A DNA stretch of 53,459 nucleotides from an uncultured Rickettsiales bacterium (GTDB lineage Bacteria > Pseudomonadota > Alphaproteobacteria > Rickettsiales > UBA1997). A program made the position numbers and the translations under genes. The first letter of the stretch is position 1. Each line of letters begins with the position of its first letter. Below are positions 21,442 through 30,909 of this stretch, one piece after another. The notes under the pieces were generated by a model that saw only the letters and a list, made by a program, of their open reading frames with translations, was not told the origin of the DNA and did not search any database. The stretch is from NCBI GenBank assembly GCA_905478165.1, contig CAJQHK010000008.1:1-53459 (forward strand). The letters are read 5' to 3'.

Positions 21442-21656
21442 ACCTTAATCTTCTCTTAACTGCTTAATACGAGATTATTTTACTCCTTCTGGAATATTTT
21501 AAGATTAATTGTTATTGTGCAAGTGTTACTGAGTAATGTCAGTCAAGTGGATAAGGTATTTTGAAATTATGTATTTGGTGGCAATATATAATTTTACCTA
21601 TAAATATAATTATTGTAAATTTTTTTAGTTATTCCATAGTTTAAATTCAGTTGTAA

Positions 21657-22685
21657 GTGAGTCAAATAAAGAAGTTACTAAGTATATTAGGTGTATTTAT
21701 AATATGTAGCTGTTCTCAATCCGGAATTTTATCACTAAATATACTGAAGAAAAATTCAATAATAAATATTGGATTTGCTGGAGATACTTCTTTCACACAC
21801 GGAACAGCTGACGATAATCCTTTAAAGGAAATATCAAAAATTACCAAAAAATTTGATTTAATGTTTTTAAATCTTGAGACGGTAATCGCCAGAAATGATG
21901 TAGGCTCGACATTAGAAGGTAAAAAGTATAATTTTAAATCCCCTATTAAATCAGCTAAGATACTAAAAAATGCTGGAATAGATGGTGTAGCCCTTGCAAA
22001 TAACCATTCTCTCGATTATGGAAAGGAGGGTTCGTTAGATACCATGAAATTTTTAGGAAAAAATAATATTAAACATTCGGGTATTGGTAAGGATATAAAG
22101 TCTGCTTATAAGCCGATGTTATTTAATATAAAAAATAATAAAATAGCTGTATTCAGCTTTTCTAGAGTTATTTATGATATCTCTTGGTATGCTACTAAAA
22201 AATCCCACGGCATTGCTTCAGCTTATGATATATCTATAAATGACACTATCAGTGCAGTAAGAGATGCAAAAAAAGACAAAAATTTTGTTATAGTAATGGT
22301 ACATTGGGGAGATGAAAAAAAGACAAAAATTCTACCTTATCAATTAAAACTAATAAAGAGTTGGGGGGAAGCAGGGGTTGATTTAATAGTTGGGTCTCAT
22401 CCTCATATTTTGGGACCTATAGAAAAGTATGATAAATTGCCGGTAATTTTCTCAACCGGTAATTTTTCCTTCCCTTCATCACGTGGAAAGACAAGAAAAT
22501 CTGCAATTTTTTCTATTATCATCGATAATCAGCAAATAAAACAAATAAAAGCAATTCCTATAGATGGCTTGTGGGGTGTTCCCATGCCATCTGAAGAAGA
22601 GCAGTATAAAGAGATAATTAGAGATTTAAATGGAATGTCCAAAAGTTATAAAATTAACAAAGCAGGAGTTTTATCTTTTAGGTGA
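21657..22685 (+). CDS. CapA-family (PgsA-type metallophosphatase) lipoprotein, GTG start
   Basis: Lipobox-like FIICSCSQSG; INIGFAGDTSF, NHSLDYGKEG, VHWGDE, GSHPHILGPIE. Confidence 0.86.
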   Translation: MSQIKKLLSILGVFIICSCSQSGILSLNILKKNSIINIGFAGDTSFTHGTADDNPLKEISKITKKFDLMFLNLETVIARNDVGSTLEGKKYNFKSPIKSAKILKNAGIDGVALANNHSLDYGKEGSLDTMKFLGKNNIKHSGIGKDIKSAYKPMLFNIKNNKIAVFSFSRVIYDISWYATKKSHGIASAYDISINDTISAVRDAKKDKNFVIVMVHWGDEKKTKILPYQLKLIKSWGEAGVDLIVGSHPHILGPIEKYDKLPVIFSTGNFSFPSSRGKTRKSAIFSIIIDNQQIKQIKAIPIDGLWGVPMPSEEEQYKEIIRDLNGMSKSYKINKAGVLSFR

Positions 22686-22794
22686 ATAGTTATGTCACTT
22701 CCTACCTTATGTTTTTTTTCTACACTGCCGGACTTCATACCCCTCTAAGAGTTTTTTATAGAGTTATAAAGGAAATTCTATTGCTAAATGTTTG

Positions 22795-23634
22795 TTAGAT
22801 TTGATAGTTGTTGTAGTAGCCAATTATCCTTATAAGTGGTTCCACCTCAGACTGTAAAAAATTCTGAATTTCTTTACTTTCCATACTCAAAAAACCTTCG
22901 AGCTCAATCAAATAGAGATCGATGTTGTTAACTTTGGAAGAATTTGATTTATCTAGAATTTTAAAATTAAAACCTGCAGATTTTAGGTTTGTTACAACTT
23001 CATTCTCACTAATTTTTCTACTAAACTCAATAACAGACAATGTATTGTCAGATTCCGATTCTTCCACCTTCTTTTTTGCAGCCAAAACTAAGTTCAAAGC
23101 GCCAGAGTTTTTAAAGGATGTTTTAGCATAAATTTTAATGTCATTATCGGCAGTAAAATCAACCCACCAATTGTCATTATTAGAGTATTCTGGAGATTCT
23201 GGCAAAGAAAAGGCGGCTATTTGAAATTCATTTTTTTCTAAAGATTGGATTGTGTCTGTAGTATTTTGAAAATTACCTATTGGAACTAGATTATTAAAAT
23301 ATTCACGTAAAACATAAATATAATCATTATTTTCTTCTGGATTACAAAGGGCAATTTTAATTTCTTGTTCCAGAAGATTTGCGTTGGTGATAATTTTGCG
23401 CCAAATTGCAATGATGGTCTCGTTAAATATATTATTGGAAGATTTTTTAACTAACTTATTCATCATATCAGCCTCTCTTGCTGATTTAATAAAAAATTGA
23501 TGCTTTGTTTTGTTCTTGAACTTACCCACCTCCTTAACAATTTCCATCCTTTCTTCAAGTAGTTTTAGAATTTTAAGATCAATTTTATCTATTTCTCGAC
23601 GGAATCCTAGTAACTCTTTATTAATTTTTGTCAT
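22795..23634 (-). CDS. Chorismate mutase (AroQ domain) with a C-terminal region resembling a prephenate dehydratase/ACT module
   Basis: FRREIDKIDLKILKLLEERMEIVKEVGKFK is the AroQ helix; C-terminal ACT-like segment. Confidence 0.8.
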   Translation of the reverse strand: MTKINKELLGFRREIDKIDLKILKLLEERMEIVKEVGKFKNKTKHQFFIKSAREADMMNKLVKKSSNNIFNETIIAIWRKIITNANLLEQEIKIALCNPEENNDYIYVLREYFNNLVPIGNFQNTTDTIQSLEKNEFQIAAFSLPESPEYSNNDNWWVDFTADNDIKIYAKTSFKNSGALNLVLAAKKKVEESESDNTLSVIEFSRKISENEVVTNLKSAGFNFKILDKSNSSKVNNIDLYLIELEGFLSMESKEIQNFLQSEVEPLIRIIGYYNNYQI

Positions 23635-23636
23635 AT

Positions 23637-25793
23637 TTAAGGTATATTCTTAATAAATTCATAAATTTTATTAAAAACAGAATCTCTGGCTTTTTCATTG
23701 GTAATAATTACATGCTTATCAGCGTCTATTATAGCAAATTCTTTTTTTTCTGAAGAGATTTTGTCTCGAATAATTTCGCTACTTTTACAATGTACTACAG
23801 GATCTTGCTTGGCGTGAATAATTAAAGTAGGAACTTCTATTTTTTTTAGATTTTTTCTGACTTCGTCCATCAGGTCTCCAAGCTCTTCAACACCTTTAAG
23901 GTAATTATATTTATAATTAATATGCGGATTTTCAGAGTTATTTTGTATATATTCTAACTTACCTTTTTCTATACTAAATTTATCCAAAATATCATTCCAA
24001 ATATTAACCCCAGGCACTAAGATAGATCTGATATCTTTTAACTTTAAGGCTGCTGATATAGAGACTAATGATATAATTTTTGGATGCTTATGTTTTTTAG
24101 CGACAAGTAAAATTGAAAGCAAAGCGCCAGTAGAAAAGCCGATGGGAATAATTTTGCTGCAGCAATTATCAAGAATATTAAAGCCACTCTGAATTGATTC
24201 GTACCAATCTTGCCAAGTGACATATTTGATATTTTCAGGCGATGTCGCATGCCCCTTAAGTCTTACTGAATAAACTTTATAACCCCTTTCGTGTAAAAAT
24301 TTAGCAAGATATTTTACCTCTCTAGGTGAGGAGCCGTAGCCATGACAAAGTAAGATGCCAACGTCGCTTTTGTTATTATCAAGGAATATAGGGGCCGCCT
24401 TACTTCTGCTTTTTGATAATTTCTTATTATAGAACTTATCATAATCTAGATCATATTCTTTAAGGTTTTGACCAATAATTTTCCAAGCAATATTATGTCT
24501 CGCCTCTTCTTCAGTTAATTTAGTAATATTTTTAACAATTTTATTAGCTACAGTTAAGACAGAAAACTCGTTCATAATAACAGATATGGTATTTTCCAAC
24601 CTAACATTATGAAAGTCGCCATCTTGATTTAATTTTTTATGATTTATTGTAAAATATTCTTCATCTTTAGTGATAATTTTTGATTTTATAGCTAATTTAG
24701 CAATGTCATCAAAACTTCCATGTTTAGAGTCATTTAATAATAAGGTTAGGTTTTTACCACCTATACTGTCTCCAAACTTACAATCTTTTGATTTTTTAAT
24801 TAAAAATGATGAATAATATATAATATTTTTTAGGTGCTGTATTGATATTTTGTTATCATGAAAATAGAAAATCGAACTAATAAATATATGGTCAAAATTT
24901 ATCTTGGTATTAGAGTAAATTCGATACATGAATTCATTAGTTAATCTAGTTTTAAAATATTTTATAATTAAGTTTCTTTTAACTTCTTTTTTTAAAAGAG
25001 GTACATTATATATTATATTTTTACTACTTCTGATATATTTACTAACTTTTATTGGCTTAAGAAAACTAATATTAATATTCGATGATAATAATAAATTTCC
25101 TTCAATTTGCAACTCTTCTGACAACTGGTCTGGTAAATCTTTAATAAACCTACTAGCTATCTTGTGTATAGAATTTGTTCCGGGTCTGATTGGATAGTAG
25201 GTGATGTTAATCGGAATTATTTGTAAGTCTTTTTTAGAAATATCATCCTTATTTCTAATATTTAAATCAGAAAAATTGTCTAAGGATCCGCTATTGAATG
25301 ATTTTTGAATTTCGTATTTCATTAATTCTGCCTTAATAGCAAGTACAGCAGAGCCGGTTTTAACTCTAGTTTCTCCGACTTCATTGACAAACATTTGATT
25401 ACCGGTCTGATTGATAATTTTTTTGTCCTTAATCATCGATCCTTCTGGGTATATGATCCAGTCAGCATCACCTTTAATAAGGTTTCCAATAATTTTATTA
25501 TTACGGTTTGGGTCATTGGTTGCAACGCAACCTGTTTTCGTTAAAAAATCTCCCACAGCGCCATTAAACAAACTAGAATCAGCCAAAGACCGGGTTTGTT
25601 TTTTGCAATATCTGTAAATGACATATGGAAGCAGTAACGTCTCAACTCTAGTAAAGTGATTGGCAACAAAGAGTGTCGGTCGGTCTTTAATATTTTCAAC
25701 ACCATCTATATTAAACTTCGTCCCAAGCAGTTTATCTAATATTTTGATGGCATAAAACATCTGACCAAAAGAGTCTTTATCTTTTTTTACCAT
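23637..25793 (-). CDS. Two-domain protein: N-terminal PlsC-like acyltransferase + C-terminal alpha/beta hydrolase
   Basis: N-term FVANHFTRVETLLLPY and IYPEGSMIKDKK (LPLAT motifs I and III); C-term LLCHGYGSSPREVKYLAKFLHERGYKVYSVRLKGH, GFSTGA (GxSxG), HAKQDPVV, DADKHVI. Confidence 0.85.
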   Translation of the reverse strand: MVKKDKDSFGQMFYAIKILDKLLGTKFNIDGVENIKDRPTLFVANHFTRVETLLLPYVIYRYCKKQTRSLADSSLFNGAVGDFLTKTGCVATNDPNRNNKIIGNLIKGDADWIIYPEGSMIKDKKIINQTGNQMFVNEVGETRVKTGSAVLAIKAELMKYEIQKSFNSGSLDNFSDLNIRNKDDISKKDLQIIPINITYYPIRPGTNSIHKIASRFIKDLPDQLSEELQIEGNLLLSSNINISFLKPIKVSKYIRSSKNIIYNVPLLKKEVKRNLIIKYFKTRLTNEFMYRIYSNTKINFDHIFISSIFYFHDNKISIQHLKNIIYYSSFLIKKSKDCKFGDSIGGKNLTLLLNDSKHGSFDDIAKLAIKSKIITKDEEYFTINHKKLNQDGDFHNVRLENTISVIMNEFSVLTVANKIVKNITKLTEEEARHNIAWKIIGQNLKEYDLDYDKFYNKKLSKSRSKAAPIFLDNNKSDVGILLCHGYGSSPREVKYLAKFLHERGYKVYSVRLKGHATSPENIKYVTWQDWYESIQSGFNILDNCCSKIIPIGFSTGALLSILLVAKKHKHPKIISLVSISAALKLKDIRSILVPGVNIWNDILDKFSIEKGKLEYIQNNSENPHINYKYNYLKGVEELGDLMDEVRKNLKKIEVPTLIIHAKQDPVVHCKSSEIIRDKISSEKKEFAIIDADKHVIITNEKARDSVFNKIYEFIKNIP

Positions 25794-25796
25794 AAT

Positions 25797-26813
25797 TTAA
25801 ATTTGTGAAAATTTATTAGAAAAAATATTATTATTTATAGTCTTTAACTCTTGATAAGGTATTTTTTGATTATCAATTACAATGTCACCATTAGTGACGT
25901 TACCTATTCTGGTTATTTTGACATCTCTTTCTTTTGCCAGATTTAAAATTGAATCCTTATCGTCAGATTTACTAACAATAACATAGCAAGCCTGATCTTC
26001 AGCAAACAAAAACTCTTCATTTGTTAAATTTTTTGGCTTGATTTTTTTTAGATTTAAATCAAAAGTTAAATCATCATTGCACATTTCAAATAAAGTCACA
26101 AATAGGCCACCATCAGAAATATCGTGACAAGCATTAATTTTAGAGTTGAAAATCAATTCCCTGACAAATAGTGAGTGTTTTTTTTCTAATTCTAAGTTAA
26201 TTTTTGGAGGATTTTTTTTTGAGTTTTTGCCCAAAACATCTCTTTCATAAAGAGAGCATGAAATATGGCCAGAAATATTATTAATTAAAAATATTTCATC
26301 ATTAATATTTTTAAATTTTAAATTACATCTTTTATCAAGATCTTTGAACAGGCCAACACCAGCAATAGTAGGGGTAGGGTTAATTGCCGAACCATCAGTT
26401 TCATTATATAAGGAAACATTGCCAGAAATAACGGGGTAATTTAAAAATTTACAAGCCTCGTTGATTCCTTTAATTGATTTGACAATTTGACCCATAATTT
26501 CCGGTTTTTCAGGATTGCCAAAATTTAAACAATTAGTAATTGCCATTGGGGTAGCACCAACTGCTGAAATATTGCGATAAGTTTCAACAACTGCCTGCAT
26601 AGCCCCCATAAATGGATCGGCCTTAACATATCTCGGTGTACAATCAGAAGATATTGCTAAAGCTTTTTTTGTTGAGCCCTCAACCCTAACAATAGCTGCG
26701 TCAGCCTCTATCTCTATCGTGTTATTTCTTACCGCAAAATCATATTGCGATGAAACCCATTTTTTGGAAGCAATATCGGGAGATTTTAATATTTTTAATA
26801 AATTTTTTTTCAT
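25797..26813 (-). CDS. purL: Phosphoribosylformylglycinamidine synthase PurL, C-terminal half only
   Basis: 338 aa aligning with the second PurM-like half of PurL (LLKILKSPDIASKKWVSSQYD ... CTPRYVKADPFMGAMQAVVETYRNISAVGATPMAITNCLNFGNPEKPE ... PVISGNVSLYNET). Confidence 0.88.
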   Translation of the reverse strand: MKKNLLKILKSPDIASKKWVSSQYDFAVRNNTIEIEADAAIVRVEGSTKKALAISSDCTPRYVKADPFMGAMQAVVETYRNISAVGATPMAITNCLNFGNPEKPEIMGQIVKSIKGINEACKFLNYPVISGNVSLYNETDGSAINPTPTIAGVGLFKDLDKRCNLKFKNINDEIFLINNISGHISCSLYERDVLGKNSKKNPPKINLELEKKHSLFVRELIFNSKINACHDISDGGLFVTLFEMCNDDLTFDLNLKKIKPKNLTNEEFLFAEDQACYVIVSKSDDKDSILNLAKERDVKITRIGNVTNGDIVIDNQKIPYQELKTINNNIFSNKFSQI

Positions 26814-27257
26814 TTATAACTTAAAGAATGGCAGTAAAACTCACTTTAAAACAAAAAACTTAACGTAAATGATGTAGAGATTTTAGAAAATTTATGAGTA
26901 ATTTACAACTTTTTATTAATCTTGGATAGAAAAATAAATTGATATTATAGCTAGGTAATTGATTATCTGAGATATTTGCTAAAATGCAATTAGAAATAAG
27001 TAATTTAACATATTAATAGTAATTATTAACTTTAATTACATATTTTAACTATAACATCTTCCTTCTATTTTTTTTAAAAGAAAAATTTTTTGTTAAATCT
27101 ATGTGGTTCAATTTAATAATTACTGTTATAGCAATTCTTACCTTTAAAATATGCAAGCTAAAACAAATTTTTTATAAAGAATTAAATCTTGATTAACTGC
27201 TATTTTTATTTTATTGTTACGCTACTACCTTAAATAACTACTATATATTACAAAAGT

Positions 27258-27824
27258 ATGTCAATAATGTCAGACGGTCAGATTGCAAAAATGGCTGCAG
27301 AAAAAAATATGATTACCCCCTTTGTTAATAATCAGATTAGGGTTGATGATGGTAAAAAAATTATTTCCTATGGAAACTCATCATACGGTTACGATGCCAG
27401 AGTTTCTAATGAATTTAAAATCTTTACCAATATCAACTCAGCCATTGTAGATCCTAAAGATTTTGCTGAAGATAGTTTTGTTGATAAAAAAACTGATGTC
27501 TGCATCATCCCACCAAATAGTTTTGCCCTAGCAAGAACGATTGAGTATTTTAAAATACCGGAAGATATCTTAGTAATATGCGTTGGTAAATCAACCTATG
27601 CTAGATGCGGAATCATTGTTAATGTTACCCCTCTTGAACCTGGTTGGGAAGGGCATGTAACCCTTGAATTCTCAAACACAACTCCACTTCCAGCAAAAAT
27701 TTATGCCGGGGAGGGTGCTTGTCAATTTTTATTTTTAAAAGGTAGTGAGCGCTGTATTAGAAGTTATAAGGATAAAAACGGTAAATATATGGGTCAAACT
27801 GGGGTTACGTTACCTAAAGCCTAA
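27258..27824 (+). CDS. dcd: dCTP deaminase
   Basis: [55 protein letters not shown]. Confidence 0.95.
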   Translation: MSIMSDGQIAKMAAEKNMITPFVNNQIRVDDGKKIISYGNSSYGYDARVSNEFKIFTNINSAIVDPKDFAEDSFVDKKTDVCIIPPNSFALARTIEYFKIPEDILVICVGKSTYARCGIIVNVTPLEPGWEGHVTLEFSNTTPLPAKIYAGEGACQFLFLKGSERCIRSYKDKNGKYMGQTGVTLPKA

Positions 27825-28472
27825 AAAAATCTACAAATAAAATGATTGTCATTAGTAAATTATAGCGTAAAACTTTGACTCGTAGTTCTGTCTCTGCAGT
27901 TGTCACTAATAATAGTGGGCTTGTGTTTATTGGCATGATTAGGTACGCATATAGCTATCTAATTTCTTCAATTTGGTTGATGATTGACTGGATAGAGGGT
28001 GATTTTGCACCCCCCTTACAATCCTTTTAAAAGCTCTATTAATAAGGCAAGAAATCATAGATAAGCCTCTTTTAAAAGCAGGATGGGATGTTGCAAAATC
28101 AAAAAAGATATTTGATCCAAAATTAATAGAAATACTGACAAGAGAAAGACCTTTGGAAGATTTGCAGGGCAATTAGGAGTAAATTAGTGTATTAACAACA
28201 ATAAGACAAGAAGAAATAAAGGGTAGGCTCACTATAATAACGCTATTACTCCTAAATACCGTGATACGATAATCATAAGTCTTGGGTAAGAACTTACAAT
28301 CTAGATCATCCAGATAAATTATTTATATAATCATCAGATATTGCTTTGATTAAAAAGTATTTTATAAGACATTCCTAATAATCATTATCCTTATATCCGT
28401 TCTGATGCTAAGAGTTTTTGCTTTATAATTAAACTCTTATTACAAAATCAATCTAATTGCGCCACCAGTTGT

Positions 28473-28502
28473 GATTTGTTGCATTTGGTACTTGAATTTA
28501 GT
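28473..28502 (+). repeat. IS30-type terminal sequence, second copy
   Basis: GATTTGTTGCATTTGGTACTTGAATTTAGT, near-identical to 46710-46739. Confidence 0.65.
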
Positions 28503-28899
28503 AAGAGAGTGCAGACTTACCAGTAATCTTATTTTACATAATATATATTATACAATATATGTTTATATTGCAAGACGCACTAAGTAGAATGGTGAAGTTG
28601 AAGAGATAATGTCGTAAATTTGACAATCTTTTAGGTGGCGTTTATTAGTCATAACCTCCAAAAAGTAATCTTCTAGCTGATAAAACACTTTAAAACCTCT
28701 TGCGACTGATAATTTAGTATTAGACTGGCGACGCTCTAAGAATTGTAGATATATTTTGCAACTTTTTCTCTTGCCCAAAAGATTTTCCTTAGAAATTTTA
28801 AACTAGATTTTATAGACAGTAATTATCTTTTCTAAAGAAATTCCGTGAAGAGGGTTTTTGGGTTACTGCCCTACCCTATCTAGAATTGGGATAAATAGT

Positions 28900-29145
28900 T
28901 TATTTAGTTTTGTTTGAAATTTTTACTTTTATTTTACTGCCATCAATTTTTTTACCGTGAAGACTTTTTATTGCATCACTAGCTTCTTCATGATTTAACA
29001 TCTTAACAAATCCAAAGCCTTTAGATTTGCCGCTCTTCTTATCCAAGACTACGTCACAGGACTCAACCGCTCCATAGGCCTTAAATAATTCAGATAGTTC
29101 TTCTGCTGTTATTTTGCCAGATAGATTAAGTATATTTATGTGCAT
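28900..29145 (-). CDS. RRM-domain RNA-binding protein
   Basis: 81 aa; RNP2-like HINILNLSG and RNP1 KGFGFVKM. Confidence 0.92.
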   Translation of the reverse strand: MHINILNLSGKITAEELSELFKAYGAVESCDVVLDKKSGKSKGFGFVKMLNHEEASDAIKSLHGKKIDGSKIKVKISNKTK

Positions 29146-29287
29146 CAGATTCTTTAGGATGTTTTTTTATGTTCAATATGTGAAATGCCTTAAGAGAATT
29201 ATGTTATTTTTAATTTTCTATTTGCAATAATTACTATTAGGTTGAAATATTTTCCTTGAAAAAATTCAACCTACCTGTCGAAAAAAA

Positions 29288-30682
29288 TTAAATATGAATC
29301 GGTCTCTTGTCAACTGCCAAGCAAGCTTCTTTTACCGCCTCATTGTAAGTTGGGTGAGCATGACAAGTCCTGGCAAGGTCTTCTGCACTACCGCCAAATT
29401 CCATAACTGCCGCAACCTCGTGGATCATGTTACCAGCTTCACGAGAAATTATATGAGAACCTAAAATTTTATCAGTCTTTTTGCAAGCTAAAATCTTTAC
29501 AAAACCAGCATCATCAAAAGTTGCTCTAGCTCTAGAATTAGCCATCATAGGAAATTTACCGATATTATATTCAATGCCATCTTTTTTTAACTCTTCTTCA
29601 CTCTTACCAACCGAAGCTACTTCTGGATGAGTGTATATAACATTTGGGATAAGATTATAATTAACATGGCCATAGCCATTAGCAATCGATTCTGCCGCCG
29701 CCATACCTTCATCTTCAGCCTTGTGAGCAAGCATTGCTCCAGTTGTGACGTCACCAATAACATAAATGTTGTCAATATTGGTTTTTAAATTATTATTTTC
29801 AATAAAGCCTCGATCATTGACTTTTATTCCAATATTTTCTAAGCCAATATTTTCTGAATTTGGTTTTCTGCCAATAGCAACTAAAACAATATCAGCTTTT
29901 AAAATTTCTTTTTTACCATCCTTAACTGACTCAATTTCAATGACGGCACCGTTCTTATCCTTCTTAACAGAAGTAACCTTCTGAGAAAGTCTGAATTTAA
30001 ATTTTTGTTTTTCTAAAATTCTTTGAAATTGCTTAGATATTTCACCATCCATTGCTGGAGTAATTTTATCTAAATACTCAATAACTTCAATCTCTGCTCC
30101 AAATCTGCCCCAAATAGAAGCCATTTCAATACCAATAACGCCCGCCCCAATAACTAATAATTTCTTAGGAACTTTAGTTAATTCTAAAGCACCTGTTGAA
30201 GAAACTATTACTTTTTCGTCAACTTCGACATTAGGTAAGTTAGTCGACTCACTACCAGTTGCGATAATAAAATTTTTAGCAGTGATTTTTTGCTTACCAT
30301 CAACCTCAATCTCATTTTTTGAAATAAACTTTGCGAAACCATTAATATGAGTAACTTTGTTTTTCTTAAAAAGTCCAGCAATGCCTCCTGTTAGACCTTC
30401 AATAATATTGTTTTTGTTTTCAATTAACTTTTCAATATCAATCTTTGGCTGATCAATTTGAATGCCGAAGCCAGAAAAATTATGAGTTGCGTCATAAAAT
30501 TTATGAGAAATTTCAAGCATAGCTTTTGAAGGAATACAGCCAACATTAAGACAGGTTCCGCCAAGAGCCTTCCTAGATTCTACACAGGCAGTGTTAAGAC
30601 CTAATTGTGCTGCACGAATAGCTGCGACATAACCACCAGGACCACCACCAATTATTACTACATCAAAGTTATTTTCTGTCAT
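29288..30682 (-). CDS. lpdA: Dihydrolipoyl dehydrogenase
   Basis: VVIIGGGPGGYVAAIRAAQLG; GGTCLNVGCIPSKAML; YAIGDVT-type motif; C-terminal HAHPTYNEAVKEA. Confidence 0.96.
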   Translation of the reverse strand: MTENNFDVVIIGGGPGGYVAAIRAAQLGLNTACVESRKALGGTCLNVGCIPSKAMLEISHKFYDATHNFSGFGIQIDQPKIDIEKLIENKNNIIEGLTGGIAGLFKKNKVTHINGFAKFISKNEIEVDGKQKITAKNFIIATGSESTNLPNVEVDEKVIVSSTGALELTKVPKKLLVIGAGVIGIEMASIWGRFGAEIEVIEYLDKITPAMDGEISKQFQRILEKQKFKFRLSQKVTSVKKDKNGAVIEIESVKDGKKEILKADIVLVAIGRKPNSENIGLENIGIKVNDRGFIENNNLKTNIDNIYVIGDVTTGAMLAHKAEDEGMAAAESIANGYGHVNYNLIPNVIYTHPEVASVGKSEEELKKDGIEYNIGKFPMMANSRARATFDDAGFVKILACKKTDKILGSHIISREAGNMIHEVAAVMEFGGSAEDLARTCHAHPTYNEAVKEACLAVDKRPIHI

Positions 30683-30909
30683 TTTAAATTAAATTTATTG
30701 TATAAAAAAAGGATTATATTTTAAGGGGAAAAATTTGCAAGAAGGAATTTATATCAATTTCCAAATTCTACAGCATAAAGAATTTTAGATAAGCCCTTTT
30801 TATTACAAAAGTATATAATGTATAGCTTCCCAGATGGTCTTTGAGAAATTTTTGATAAGACTTTTAGGTTATGCCAATTACCACCTTTAAAAAAAGATAA
30901 TAATTAACA

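Noticed and set aside
24065-24250. Small ORFs inside the acyltransferase-hydrolase gene (also 24928-25197 and 25411-25617)
   Set aside because: Out-of-frame or antisense overlaps of a confident long CDS.
27939-28172. 77 aa minus-strand ORF
   Set aside because: Plus-strand reading has a more protein-like composition; minus ORF has no recognisable motif.
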